Of a stretch of 64,000 nucleotides of DNA, positions 1-53,000 are shown piece after piece. A program made the position numbers and the translations under genes. The notes below the pieces were generated by a model that did no database searches, had not been told where the DNA came from, and worked only from the letters and a program-made list of their open reading frames with translations. Positions within the stretch are counted from its first letter, which is position 1. The number at the start of each line of letters is the position of its first letter. Source of the stretch: Strongylocentrotus droebachiensis (taxonomy: Eukaryota > Echinodermata > Echinoidea > Camarodonta > Strongylocentrotidae); contig JAVYIG010002745.1 of NCBI GenBank assembly GCA_035222895.1, positions 166,181-230,180 of the forward strand. The letters run 5' to 3'.

Positions 1-119
1 CCTCCACATATACATGTACCTGGTATGTCCGTGTGGGAGTCGCACTTTGAGTGATTGAGCTTTCAATTAATATTTTTTCAACAACAACAAACAGGATTTT
101 CATCTTAACGAGTCACTGT

Positions 120-240
120 GGGGTAAAGACACAGAGAGAGAGAGGGGGGGGGGGGGGGGGAGAAGGGGGCTCAGATAATGGGAGGGAAAGGGAAAGGGAG
201 AGGAAGAGAGGGAGAAAGAGAGAATGAGAGACATAACTCA
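120..240. repeat. GA/poly-G low-complexity tract
   Basis: AGAGAG followed by an 18-base G run and purine-rich sequence. The open frame on the opposite strand is incidental. Confidence 0.9.
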
Positions 241-408
241 GGGAAAGGCAAATAGAAGGCTAGAGAAAATGAATAGGTAATACCAATATCTAAAGAGAAG
301 TGAATAGATAGATAGAAAAAAACATTGCGGCAAATCGCAAAACCAAGTTGAGATGATTTTACAATTATAGAGTGCATGCAAAAAAGGTAATCAGCATCAA
401 CTAAATTA

Positions 409-795
409 AAGAAAAAGACCAGTAATGGTCATGTGATTGAATTGTGAAAGAAACGTTGTGGAATCGATCAGAAAAGGTTGATCATCTAGCATTTAAGTAA
501 TTGGTGTGTACTGCAAGGTTCTTGAATCATCAAAATGATAAGAAATTTGGCCCAGTCTCGGTAAAGTTACACGCACTGTACACAGAAAGATGTATATGGG
601 ACTACGTGACACGTGCACGTTATCTATCAGGTCCAAATAGATATAATAATTTACCAAATGTATCAATTAGTAGGCGGTTTCCCGGCAGAATTTGTATCAT
701 CATGTATTATTCAAAAAATATTCTTTCAGATGATTGGTAATAAGAGCTTCCATTTCATATTTTGAGAGGAGGCGTTTCCAAACTGATCTTTACCT
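409..795. mobile_element. TTAA-flanked MITE, family A (387 bp)
   Basis: TTAA at 405-408 and 796-799 bounds it; the ends AGAAAAAGACCAGT and ACTGATCTTTACCT are imperfect inverted repeats. The 5' half matches 36,132-36,516 and 22,578-22,795 (shared blocks GAAAGAAACG, GATCAGAAAAGGTTGATCA, GTACACAGAAAGATGTATAT). No transposase is encoded; the 79-codon frame inside is incidental. Confidence 0.85.
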
Positions 796-1041
796 TTAAC
801 AACAAAAAAGTTATAATCCGCAGTGAATGACAATGAATAGCTGAAGAACTATTTGGTCTACATTCAACTGACGTCTAAGTTCTACTTTGTTAAACTTGAT
901 ATTAGACCATAAAGTGCACTATTCACAACCCGACCTACATCATTTGCAAATGAACTACCGTACCCACATTCAAGTATCATGAGAGAAAAAGAGCAATAAA
1001 AAAGAGCTAGAGTTGGACATGAAAGGATTAATTATACTCAC

Positions 1042-40336
<39,295 letters not shown>

Positions 40337-41545
40337 TTTGTCGATGGATCGCAGAGGTTGACGAACTTTCGCGTGCACACCAGCTGATATTGGAGCAGAC
40401 GGCTTTTCATCGTAGGAGAATGCCGTAGCAGCCGCCGCTCCATTGCCAGCGCATTTCGTACACGGCGTTGAGTTTGTTTTGATCGGCGAATTCGGAGGTC
40501 GGAAAAAGTGTGGGGAAACCGAGCGAGATCGCCTCGTACTACTATCTCGATTGGGCCTCATACAGATTGTTATAAACTTAAACTTTCCCGGCATTTCATA
40601 TAAAACAAATCAGAAGGAAGATAAGTGTTCCATTCTCCAACGACAAATCCATGAGTGTAAAATAGCAAGTGAAAGTAGTTGAATGAAACTACCCCACTAG
40701 GACATGTTTTCGGTCATCCCAAAGTTGGCTTTCGTCATTTCGTACGGGTCACTTGCTCGGAGTTGGTTGGCTGAGAGGAGTCCCGAGTGGGCGGGTCGGG
40801 ACGTAAGCCGATAATACGCTCTCAGCAAATGAGTGGGCAGGGGTTGTACTAGAAAGCGGCTTGGAATGTATGAATATCTTGACGTCACATCGCAAATCCA
40901 CTTTTGAGATTGACCCATGTTGTTGTAACTCTTTCCGATTCATACTTGTTATCTAATTAAGATGTTCTTCTAAATCTGTGTGGTGAGCAAATTAGCACAT
41001 CTATCTGGAAGAATTAAACCCAAGCAAGCCTTTAATGAGCATGCTTTTATTTTAGTTTTTTAATGTGAACTTTGAATAAAGTATATGTGAGTGGATTGAA
41101 TAAAGGGAAGTGCTTGCATAAGTTCACATAGCAAAATATAAGCCTACCTATCTTCTCATAGATTTCAATTTATGAGAGCAAAATTTAGAAAGGATTTGTT
41201 ACATTTATTTATTAAGAAGGTTGGTATTTTGAGGAACATACATGTATGTACACATATATTTAGCCAACCCTTTTTTAGGGTGTAAGTATTTCTTTGTTCA
41301 CACTAATGAACTCGGCTTTTTAATTGAAGGACAAAACACAAAATAGAAATGAGTGATTCTATTCTTATCCAGAAGTTAAGTATATTTTGTTTAAAAGAAA
41401 AGGAGAGAACTAAAAAAAAAATCATTTTGCAAGTGTGCTGCCTAAAACAAGAATTATTTTATTTTACTTTTGTATTATTAATTGTAAGCAATTATCTAGT
41501 GAAACATATTTCATTAAAGTCATCACATTATTTATTTATTTTTGA

Positions 41546-41548
<3 letters not shown>

Positions 41549-41583
<35 letters not shown>

Positions 41584-41620
41584 TATATATATATTTTTTT
41601 TGGGGGGGGGGGGAGGGGGT
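41549..41620. repeat. (TTA)n/(TA)n and poly-G tract
   Basis: TTATTA repeats, then ATATAT, then a T run and a G run, in the NMNAT-PSMD4 intergenic interval. Confidence 0.93.
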
Positions 41621-41966
41621 GATATGGTTTGTGTTTGCTCTGAGTCATGATGGTCCTGTTTATGGATTGTATAGAGTTTTGGCTCATATTTTATGATTTA
41701 TGATTCTCTGTAAAAGAGGCAAGAGACCCTCAGTATGCAGAGTTGTTGCAGTATTTTTTTCTCTGTCTCAATGAAAACCTTTCAGACTACAAAGTTGTAA
41801 AGAATGAGATTTGAATATCACTATTTTGGGAAAGAATGGATTATCTATAAGTCCCAAGTATAATCATCTGAAATCAAATTAGATTAATGATCCATAGAAT
41901 AGATTGTAAAAATGTCAATGTCACCATCCTCCTCCTCATCACCATAAGCATCATCTTTTTCATTAA

Positions 41967-42225
41967 AGGTATAGACCAGTTTTAGAAATGGAAGCTCTTA
42001 TTACCAATCATGTGAAAGAATGTATTGATTAATACGCGGGGATACAAATTTTGTTGGGAAACCGCTTACTAATTGATATATTTGGTAAATTATTTCATCT
42101 ATCCGGACTGGATAGATACATGTATTGCGTAGTATATCTGTGCAAAGTGCTTGTAACTATACCAAGACTGGGTCAAATTTCTTATCATTGTTATGATTCC
42201 AGAACCTTGCTGTACACACTCATAT
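41967..42225. mobile_element. Family A MITE, inverted partial copy
   Basis: Starts after TTAA at 41,963-41,966 with AGGTATAGACCAG, then GAAATGGAAGCTCTTATTAC, the complement of the right end of the 409-795 copy. Near 42,165-42,215 it carries the complement of the GGTTCTGGAATCATCAAAAT block. The far end is missing. Confidence 0.75.
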
Positions 42226-42515
42226 TGTTTTGTTTGTTTGTTTGTTTTTACTGTTATAAGCAGCATTGTCATTATCCTAATGATTTAAATTAAATTACAC
42301 AAAGTAGCACAAATTCATAGAAAGAAGAGAAAGGAATACAATTTTTGTTTGTCTTCATACATTTAATCTTCCAACATATTCCTTTACGTGAAAATGTTTA
42401 CAAATCAGAAACTGCACTTAGATGAGAATGGCAAAGTGCAAGCAATTCATCATTTACCAATAAATGCAAATACTCCATATCATGATATATGACGAGTATG
42501 AATGGAATTGTCTGG

Positions 42516-42566
42516 TTAAAGCCAGAAGGGCATTAACTTGTATAGAGTTAACACCCTTCTGGCTCT
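42516..42566. repeat. Hairpin, 18-bp arms
   Basis: GCCAGAAGGGCATTAACT and AGTTAACACCCTTCTGGC pair at 16 of 18 positions around about 12 nt. It lies 1.35 kb downstream of the PSMD4 stop codon, in the intergenic region. Confidence 0.85.
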
Positions 42567-43912
42567 AAACAGACCAAATATTGTACAGAGGAGAAATATG
42601 AAACAGGAGAGGATCACAATTACAAATTACGATAAATAATGATGAAATCAAAATAAATTTGAGTGAAGACATGCATGAATGAATTAAAAGATATTGGTTT
42701 ATTCCATACATTTATATTTCAAACATTTTAAGGGTGAATGCCATATATGTGCCATATGAAATGTATTCAGCAGAATAAATGTTACAGATGGTAGCATTGT
42801 GATTTTGTACACCTATTGTTGTTTCTTTTCCATCAGAGAGGTAAGTGTCAACTGGTACAAGTGATGCAGCTAACCAGTAAATAAATAATGTTTGTACCTA
42901 TTCCCATGTAAAGGAGGATGTGTTACATCTACATGCTATTAAAGCAGATAGCATCTCAAATTATGCAAAAACACTTTGTCTGGTATGATGACCATCTCAC
43001 ACGTTCGCATAAAACAATTTGGTAAAAAATGTCTAAGGAGGTGATAGAGTGTTCTTCACCGAATTACAGGCAATGGAAAACATTTTCATTGTGCAAAATG
43101 ACTTGGTGGCATTTAACAGTCCAAATAACAATATAAGAAACATACGTTTTAGTTTGAATGAAAAAGCTGTGCGCTCAAACTGTAGAGACGATGTGTGCAC
43201 TTGTCATTGAAAATTCATAGTAGCTTAACATTTATCAAATTTCTGCTGTTGGTCACCAGAGCTTTTACCTGTATGACATGCAATTAGACACCAAGAAGGC
43301 TATTACTCTCAGTTCAACAGAGGCATAATAAAACATCAGTTAAATAATGCCCTTAGGTTTACGCAGTAGTCATTCATCTCAAACACGTAATTTCAAATTG
43401 CTATATTGCTGCAAACACGTGTTAAGTCATTGATATAATAGTGTTATAATTGGCAGGTGTTTGGTTAGACTAAGTTAAAAATGTCTTCTTGTATTATATG
43501 AAAAGAAACCCTCTCTCACCTCATATCTGTGTTCAAATAAGAATTCCATAACTGCTCTCAGAGACGTACATGAAAAAGGATTTTTGCCCCAAGTGAATTA
43601 TATTCTTTTTATCTAGTGTTAAGGAATTTCTTTTTACCTTTCTGTTTTCCAAAGAAAATTATTTAATTGCCACCATCCCTGCTGGGAAAAAAGATTGTGT
43701 TACAAAGCTTACAACTAACAATGTACAATTTTCTACAGTAAATTCTCTTCCATAGGCTGATGTAATGTCTTATCTGCACTTTTAACGACATCGGCTTAGA
43801 TAGGACTCTTATTCATTACATCTGGATTCTTCAACATGTTATGTCAAGTAACATTTTACTAAACAAACTGCTTATCCTAAACAAATACATAAAGTGACAT
43901 GAACAGATTGAA

Positions 43913-44080
43913 TCATTTTTTGCTATCTTTATCCTCCTTTTTGTCTGAGTCTTTTGGTTGTGTGAGATTGCCCATAGCTCTCTGTACGTCTTCACTGGTA
44001 GGATCAACCCCTGGTAGGGTGCTCAAGACGCTCTGGAGGAATTCAGGATCATTCATCACCTCAGAGAAATCATCGTCAGG
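43913..44080 (-). CDS. PSMD4: PSMD4 exon 11 (C-terminus and stop)
   Basis: 168 bp ending in TGA, preceded by TTCCGCTAG. Encodes [40 protein letters not shown] and a Lys/Asp-rich tail. The DPEFLQSVL.xLPGVDP block is the signature of metazoan PSMD4 C-termini. Confidence 0.97.
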   Translation of the reverse strand, partial: PDDDFSEVMNDPEFLQSVLSTLPGVDPTSEDVQRAMGNLTQPKDSDKKEDKDSKK

Positions 44081-47000
44081 CTAGCGGAAAAGAAAAGAAA
44101 AGTAAGAAATTAACTGTGAGTACACACATGTACATGTACAAGTATACTATCATTATGAATCGTAAACTTAAAGGGATCCGGTAACTTTGTCTCAGATTCT
44201 GAAACAAAGTCCTGGATTTAGCTCATGCTGCAATCATAATTATAAACCTTTAGGTTAGTCAGGAACTCCGTGACTTTTACAAGCCGATCGCCTGTCTGAT
44301 TATCAAGATATTTATGATTAGAATTACAATAACACTACAGTCTATTGGGGAAAACGAGTATGGTAAAACCGGTCACTCAAAGATTTTTACTTCTTCGAGG
44401 CACTTTATGATCATTTTGAAGCGCAATTTTATTTGGGCTTCAATATTACCCCATATCACAGACACTGATAACACGTAGGGCTGTGCATCTCAGATTTAAC
44501 ATTGCTAAACGATCCCTTTAATGTGCACAATACACATCAGCAGCAGTTTGACTCGCTCAACTCTGCCTCTACAAAATCTACAGGAGACTTTCCAGTGGAG
44601 AAGGAGCAGCCATGTTTCCTCCAGGACTTTGAAAGAACATTCTAGAGCTCTACCTCCTCATCAATGCCTAATTAGACTGTCACATTGCCATTAGAGGCAA
44701 AATAGTGAATAACACAGGGTTTATTATTTCTAAACAAGAGCAATTTATTGCAAAGAGTCAAGTGTTGTCTCAGTTTTGGCAGCACAAAACTTTCATGAAT
44801 CTGAATCAACGTGAATACACATGAACGTTTCTGGTTTTGTACTAATAAAGATGTGTTATATATTGGATAACCAATAACTACCTCTATCAGTCACATTTGA
44901 ATATATCAAGTGATATAATAAGAGCCCCTAGTAGTCATACCTTTGATGCTGCTGAGTCTGTAGCAGGTGTATCTGTTTCCATAGGAGTTTCTCGTTGAGA
45001 CGAAGGCTCAGCTGATGATGGCAGATCAGCTGAGAAGATCACAAAAATAATGATAACAGTTGGATTTTATACAGCACTTTTCCTGAGGTTGTACTTCAAG
45101 GAAATTCTTATACTATTTCCTGAGAAATGTATTACAAATTTTCTTTGTATAAAATGTATATAAACTTACTCCATCTTGCAGTGCAGAGTAATATTAGCAA
45201 ATAGATTTGGTAATGTTAAAGTTATTTCAGAACAAGGAAACAAATGAAAACAACATAAATAAATTTTCAATTGATTTACAAGTCGTTATTTCTACCGAAT
45301 GTAAAGTCAGTAAACAAATGATAAAATACCGTACAATAATTCTTAAATCTTTTGTGAATGAATATCTAATCATTCTCTTCCGGTTCAGAGCCAAGCTCCA
45401 ACTTAGGGAACTCCATACCGATTCCTTATTAAATATACCTACCTACAACCGTTTGTCTTAGAGACATCTGAAGAGCATAAGCAATCTGTTCTTCTTCTGT
45501 CATAGCTCCTAGATCTGGTGTAGGTGTTTCCTCAAAGCTACTCATCGGTTGGTTGGACATCACCAAAGCTTGCTCCAAAAGAGCCTCCTCTGAATCTGAA
45601 ATAAACAACCAACAGATATTTGATCTACAGTTTTGAAAAAGACATTCAGCTGCATGATGATTGATGATGCATCAGTGTTTAAAATTGTCTCTTAGGAGCT
45701 TGAAGGGCATTAATAATAATAATAATATTGGATTCTTATATAGCGCACGTATCGACCTTGCAAAGGTCCTCAAGGCGCTCCAACATTACCCGGCTTTGCT
45801 AGGCTGCCGATTTTGACGCTCACAGCATTTTAAGGAATTCCTTCCTACCGGTACCCATTTAACACCTGAGTGGAGAGTAGCAAATGTAGATCAATGTCTT
45901 GCCAAAGGACATTAGTGCCACGTCGGGACTCGAACCACGAACCTTGTGATCGACAATCCGGCGACGTATCCACTCATCCACGACACCTCTACCTAACTCA
46001 TGTACTTTAACACAGAGTGATTGTCCTTATGGCTCAGATCAAACATATAAAATTGTGCATCTAGTGAGTAAAAAAAACTTTGAAAAGTATTCTCAAGAAC
46101 CAACGGTACCGAAACCATCATCACGCCATAGTCAAGTGTCCAGCCAACCATCATTTAGCTAGTTGTCACCAGAAATAAGTCACCACTCATTTTTTTTTTT
46201 TGTCAGCTGGAGTTATATCTACTGAATGTAATGAATCGAAATGCTTTAAAATCAGGTGCAATTTGCAGTAGTATCAATACGGTGATGGTACCGAGGTCCT
46301 TGATTGCAAATACAAATTCTGTGACATAATTGTATTAGTTCTGATATTGTGTTTAGACTACTTTCGACTGATGTATTTGTTTAAAGTAGCAATGCTGTAA
46401 GGAATGATATACTCCTTCTTCTTCTTCTTTGGTATACTCCTCAACATCCTGTTAGGAACCAAACAAGAAGGATGAGGGGGTGCGCACTGTCAGTGAAAAA
46501 AATACACGCGGGCTCAGGGCGAATTTGCCCCCAAAATGCCCCCAAAAGCCCCGTAAATTTGCATAGAGTTCGAAGCAAAATTTTGTTAGAGTGTTATTTT
46601 TATGCAGGCAAGCTTGAAAAGTAGCCCCCGAAAAATTCATATTAATTTTTTCCCTGCGCACTGTTGCTTATTTATACTAACCTGCAGGTTGAGCCATAGG
46701 TTTATCAGTGGTACCATCACCAGGCTCCTTGGTGACATCTTCTTGCCTCTGTCTCTGCTCCTCCATCGAGATACGCAAGGCCTGGAACAAAGAAAAGAAG
46801 CTCTCACGATAAACATACCACCACTCCTACTGACAATTTCAGGGAAATAAAGCTTTTTCTCAACAGATTTCATGATATCATCTTCTTATTTCTGTCTCTG
46901 CTCCCAAATATAGATACGCAGGGACAGGGGAAAGAAAATTGTTTTTGTGATTGCAGTACTCCTACTGAAATACTCAGGAAAAACAAATCTTGGAACATCT

Positions 47001-50000
47001 TTATAGATTTCTTAGTATCGTCTTCTAGACTCTGCCTCTGCTTCTCCATCGACATACACAGAGCCTGGGACAGAGAAAATTGGGTCTCATGATTATATAA
47101 TGGTACTTCTGAAACTATCAGGAAAAACATAGCTTGACAAATCTTTAGATTTCTTGGTAACATCCTCTTGACTATGTCTCTGCACCTGCATAGAGATATG
47201 CAGGCCTGGGACAAAGAATATTGTGTCTCATTGTTTAATATAACAGTAATGCTATTGGAAGTTTCCAGGAAAACAACAACTTGACACAATTTAGAAGTGA
47301 TTTCCTGTCAAATGTAGAGGTGTTTACATGAGAAAGTTTTGATGAACATTCTGGGAGATTATGAAATAGAGACCAACAAAATAATTCAAAATATGTCAGT
47401 TTCTACTTCCTAGGTTCTGAAGGGGATTCAATTTCAGATTATACCCTAGATTTAAAGGTAATACAAAGTTTTGGGAAATTTTGAAAATTGGGTTGATAGT
47501 GATTCTTTACAATGTTGACATATTTAGATGCCCCTGTGGATGTATTATAAGCACTAGAAAATTTAGCTCCTAAAACAATTGAATATAAAAATTTACCGGT
47601 GCACTCAGTAAATTTTGATAAATTTCAAATAGCGCCTACGGCTGTACAATGGTAGTTGCGACCAAGAAAATCTCAGCATATGTAGTTGTGATATATAATT
47701 TCCAAACGGGAATAGCTAATCGGTCGATGTTAGTCAAGAAACATTTTTGTATATGTGTGTGTGTGTGTGTATTGGGTTTTTACAGACGTGTATCAATCAG
47801 ATATGATTATTTATGTCTGGGACCGACCTTTAAACGTCACCATCCGAAAGACGTGACTCAGTTTCGAACCTGCGTCCTCGGCTGAATCAGTTTGTAACTT
47901 CCACTTTTTAGCTAGATTACAGACAAGATTAGCTTACCTAATATCATGACCTTGAGAGGGAGCTATACAACATAAAGGGTTTATTATTTACAATTTCATA
48001 ACTTTAGACTCGATTTCAACCGCGACAATGATCACTGAATATTGTCGGATCGCATATGCTTCCAATATGTTCATTTGAACCAAATTTATGACCCCATACC
48101 AAAAGTTTGTATTACCTTTCAACAACTTCATATTTTGGGCCTGCTTAAAGGAAAACCCCTCAATCATCAATATTTCAGTATTGACAATGAAACTTACCAT
48201 GGCCAATTCAGGGTCTGTGGAAGGATCAAAGCCAAACTCAAAATCTCCACCGCTTGCTCCAGGTAGCCCTGGTACAGCACCAGATCCATCTTCTCCTACA
48301 ATGATTGGGGAGTTCATCAAGGCATCGGACAGTAGGGTACCAGGAGGAATGGTGACCAGATGAGACCTAGGGACCATGTGCAAGAGGGTAGTGGGTTAGT
48401 TCAATTTAATTAAAATCACACACACACACAACAAAAAAATGATGACTGGTAACATAAAAATATTTTCTTGGGTGAATACAAAGATTAAAAAACATCAGTG
48501 CCCATTTCAATTAATAAAATGTTGCCAATATTGTGAATACTGAACTGATATTTAAACTGTTGAACACCTTTGCATAATAGCAAGAAAATAATAGTGATAG
48601 CATAATGAAGCTTTTCGAAAAATGAGTCATCTTTTAAAATTTTACATACATGTATAATGGTAGTATTATAACAGTGGCAAATCAATTATTAAAATAATCT
48701 AGCTTTAGGTAGCAGTATAATTTTAGGATAGATATGTTAAAAGTGATCTCAAACATAATTATGTTTAAAGACCGTCAACACTACTGGTCCAGAAGGAATT
48801 TGACCACACAGCGAGGTCACTGACAGGTGGCTATCTCATTAACTCAGCTTTTAACTAACATAAGAAAAAGAGGATCATGGGGGACCAACAGGCACCGATT
48901 GGAGAAGTTTTCTATGTAGAGGGAGCAAGTAGCTACAAGTAGGACAGTGGGGCTTTAAAGGGCTATATCATGTCATATTGCTGTAAATTATCATTTGAGT
49001 GAGAGAGACTTGTAGCTCTTACCCTGTGCCCTCATTTCCATTGATCGTGTTGATGAATGCAGTCAGCTTGTCCGTGTTCACGCTCTTCAAATCAACAAAC
49101 ATAAAATACAAATTAACAAATAGTTCTTACAAATATTTAACAAAAACAGCATTTTGTAACTAAAAATCTGTATGTCATCTAATATTCTTGAGCGTTATTC
49201 TGACAAGGGAAAACTGGTGCGAGTGTGGCTATGATCACAGACTTCTATTTTTTTTAAATTTACGTCTCATATATCAGTAACTTTTAAGTTTTTAAACTAA
49301 AAATCTGTATGTAATCTAATATTCTTGAGCGCTATTCTGACAAGGGAAAACTGGTGCGAGTATGGCTATGATAACAGACTCCTATTTTTTTTAAATTTAC
49401 GTCTCATATATCAGAAACTTTAGATAGAAATTCGAAAAATAACCAATATGGTAGAAATAACTATAATAGCAAGAAGGAATTACATTGTATATCATCCTAC
49501 ATTGTAATAACAGTATCAAAAAGGACAGGAGAAAAGGGATACCTTGTGGGGGCATATTTCTGTTCCTAAGACGACCTTGCAGGGGAAATGCATGATTTAG
49601 AGAGACAATAGAGGTTGTCTTGCAAATGAGCTGTAATACTTTTTGGCAAGTCGCCCCACAATGAATTGATATCCCTTTGTCCATTATCATACTCTTATAA
49701 CACTTACATCTTCTCCAAAGTTATCTTGCAATTGAATTATATTACTGTTTGGCAAGTTGCCCCATGATGAATTGTTATCCCTTCGTCCCTTATCATACTC
49801 TTATAACACTTACATCTTCTCCAAAGTTGATCAAATCCACAGACACCTTCTCTTTCTTCAATTTCTTGGCCATTTTAACAAGCTTGGAAACAAAGAAGGT
49901 AAGATATCAATGTTAAATACAACTTCTTAAAGACAAAGGAAAACCGTATACGAGTCAACAAAGACTACACACTCAAATCATGATGAATTCATATGAATAC

Positions 50001-53000
50001 TATTTTTCTTTTCATTTTAGCCATTTTACACACTGCAATTGATAAAAGTTAAATATCACGGTAAGTATCAGCTTGTTCATTCAGTCAGTTCCGTTCAGTT
50101 TATTAATAAAAAGGATAAAAACAATATAATATATACAAAATGGCAAATATACATAGTAAGAGAAAAAAACGGAAACTACAATTTTTTTTATAAAAACTTG
50201 TATGGAGTAGTTCAGAGGTCTACAAATCAAAATCTAAAGTTTATAGTTTGAAAAATTAATATTTCATGGATGCTTCTAAAACAAAGAAAGGAACAATGGT
50301 CTCTTCACTACCAAGTTCTAACCTTTGCAACATAGCTCCACACATTTTTGTTTAAATATACATGTATCAGCATTACATCAAATTAGTGGTTGATAATATG
50401 CTACTTCCAAAAGGTATCATATTGCATCCATCTGCCAACCCTTCACAGCAAAAGTTAGGAATCTCTCAAGGCAAATTAAGGAATACAGTCCATTTTACCG
50501 TAATTAACAGTGTATTAACCGCACCTTTTTGCCGCCGAAAACAATTCAAAGTCGGGGGTGCGGTTTATACACGGTACACACAACAAAAAAAAAAATATAT
50601 AGATATATATATATTTTGTTTTTAAGTTTCGATTTATGCCCCTCCACCTGGCACTATGCCTGGCAATGTCTCCCAGCTCAGTAATCGGTATGTTGACTCA
50701 CCACTCGGAAACTAGAACAACACTCAAATTTGTCTGTCATCTTGGTTTGAAAGTAATCTTTCTGATAGATTTCAATATGTAGTTTATAATAATAATTCCT
50801 CCAATTTTTCTTCTATTACACGGCGTATCACAAGGTTCTATCCTAGGTCCTCTACTGTTTTTTAAGTCGACAAAAAAAAAAAAAAAAAAAAAAAAAATCT
50901 TTAAGGGCGAAAAAGAGGGTTGCGGTTAATACACGAGGGCTGTTTATACAACGTTAATTACGGTATATATTTTTTTACACACAGAATATTTCAGAAAAGA
51001 GAGGAATCTAGAGTTCAAAACAATAGCTAGAAAGGCCCAAAAATAGGAATCATTCATTGAAAACAGGAATGGTTTGCAGCTATGATATGGACATAAATGA
51101 CTGATTTATACATGTTTCTAATAATAAAAGATTTAATTTAGAAATAATACCTCTTTCTCTTCACTCTCCACTGGGCTTCCAACAAATGCAACAATCCTCA
51201 TCCTGTGATTCTTGCCTTGTCTGTGCTTCAATGCCAACTAGAAATGGGAGAGATTTTTCATGTTGAAAAGTTAGAGACAGCTTATCGTTTGAGCGAACAA
51301 ACAAGAGGAGATCCATTACCTGATTGGTCAATGAAATGTGAGGTGGTATATATAATAATTTAGAACAATAAAATCTACTTGAAGCTGCCCACAATTCCCA
51401 TAAATAATCAATAAAAACAATTTAGTCTAAATAATGTCAAAGGAAGATTTCAGGAATTAAATTAAAATTATTCAGAGCAAAGGTTAATATCTTCAATTTG
51501 GAATTTATTGGATTTCAAATTTAAATACAGATAAATCCATTCCATGGTCATATGTTGATACTTCTAGCCATCACATAAAATGATGTTGTCTAGACAACGT
51601 TTGGTCAGCAGATGGGCCCTATACAAGAAATATGTTTGTGTATTAAAGGATTAGCATTGGGTTAAAAAAAAAAATTGGTCCAAGGTGGAAGTAAGTTTTC
51701 AAATATCATTTAAAAACCAATTCCGAACAACCTGTCACTGGAGAATGTGTCCATTCTCCCTTTGGCTAGCCCCATTTAATAACAATAGCTTTTGTCATGC
51801 AATATCAAATTTCAAGGTAGAACACCTGTATGCCTAAGCTCAATAATGAACAAGTTGCTCATATTTTGATTTAAGATGTTTTTAATAATAATATTCAGCT
51901 TTTATATAGCGCGAATCACAATTAAGTCTCTAAGTGCTTCCAAACTTGGATATTATTACCCCGGCTTTAGCTGTGCTGCCATTATAGCGCTCTAGCATTT
52001 CAAGGAATAAATTCCTACCAGGTACCCATTCACTTCACCTGGAGAGAGGCTAAGGAATGAGACATGACAAGTTGATTTGACGGTGTCCAAATAACAAGTG
52101 AGAGTACTCTATTAGATGCTTCTCGCTAGTACACAATTTTGTATGTTCACTTTACATATTAACTGGATGTGTGTATCACTTACACATTACATAACACATA
52201 TGGCAATGGTAGGAAAGTTTACATCAAAGGAATGTTGTGCATACAAGCATGTATCACATTTGGGGTCAAATGAAGTGCGATGGAAAGAACCAAGATTGGA
52301 ATGTAAACAATACACAAACACTATGGCACTATGTCGACAAACCTTGGTTTGTAAAAAACGTGTAAAAAACGTGTCATATGACATACGAAAACCAAGGTTT
52401 GTCGACAAACCTCCTTTGTGAATTCGGGCCAATAGGTGTTTCTGGTTAAAACTCACATGTGCTACTCTGATTCCAATGATGAAGCTGAGCTTGCCATTAG
52501 GAGATACTTGGTGAAGCCTTGCCAAGATACGACCAACATCGTTTGTCATGGTTACTAGGCATTTTACGCTGTATTGAAGAAAAGAAACATCAAAACATTT
52601 ATTATACACATTCCTTTTCTGAAATGATATATAGCTCTCAATCATGATTCCATAAATATTTTACCATGAATTATTTTAGCTTGAATTTGAGGGTACACTG
52701 TATATTGAAATTGTGTATCAAATGATCATGTTACACACAACGCCAAGAAGATGTACATGTACATTCCTATAATAATACAGCTCTTCCATGAGATGATTAA
52801 ACTCTTTCAAAAATTACAATATTCCAAACTGGTTTTAATGAATGACAAACTGATTTTTAAAGAAAAATTCCCTTGTCAATCTCAAGGCAGACCTAACTAA
52901 ATTTGTTTCACTTCAAGACTATACCTAACCCCAACCCTATACCTATAACTCTATTGCAACCCTAACCCTATACCTACATGTATGATGGAAGACAATCTAT

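Larger units (their letters stand above)
40337..43912. other. Interval between the NMNAT start and the PSMD4 stop
   Basis: The first few hundred bases above 40,336 are GC- and CpG-richer than the rest, as expected for a promoter/5'UTR, but no TATA box is evident. From 42,700 to 43,912 is the probable PSMD4 3'UTR. The rest contains a partial family A MITE, a hairpin and simple repeats. Confidence 0.5.

Noticed and set aside
46870..47289. 139-codon minus-strand frame as a possible gene
   Set aside because: It runs through the decayed exon 8 copies partly in the wrong frame; the exon-like parts are better explained as tandem duplicates.
47988..48383. 131-codon minus-strand frame as one exon
   Set aside because: Only 48,198-48,366 is exon 7; the rest is read-through into the intron and the family G MITE past a good GTAAGT donor.
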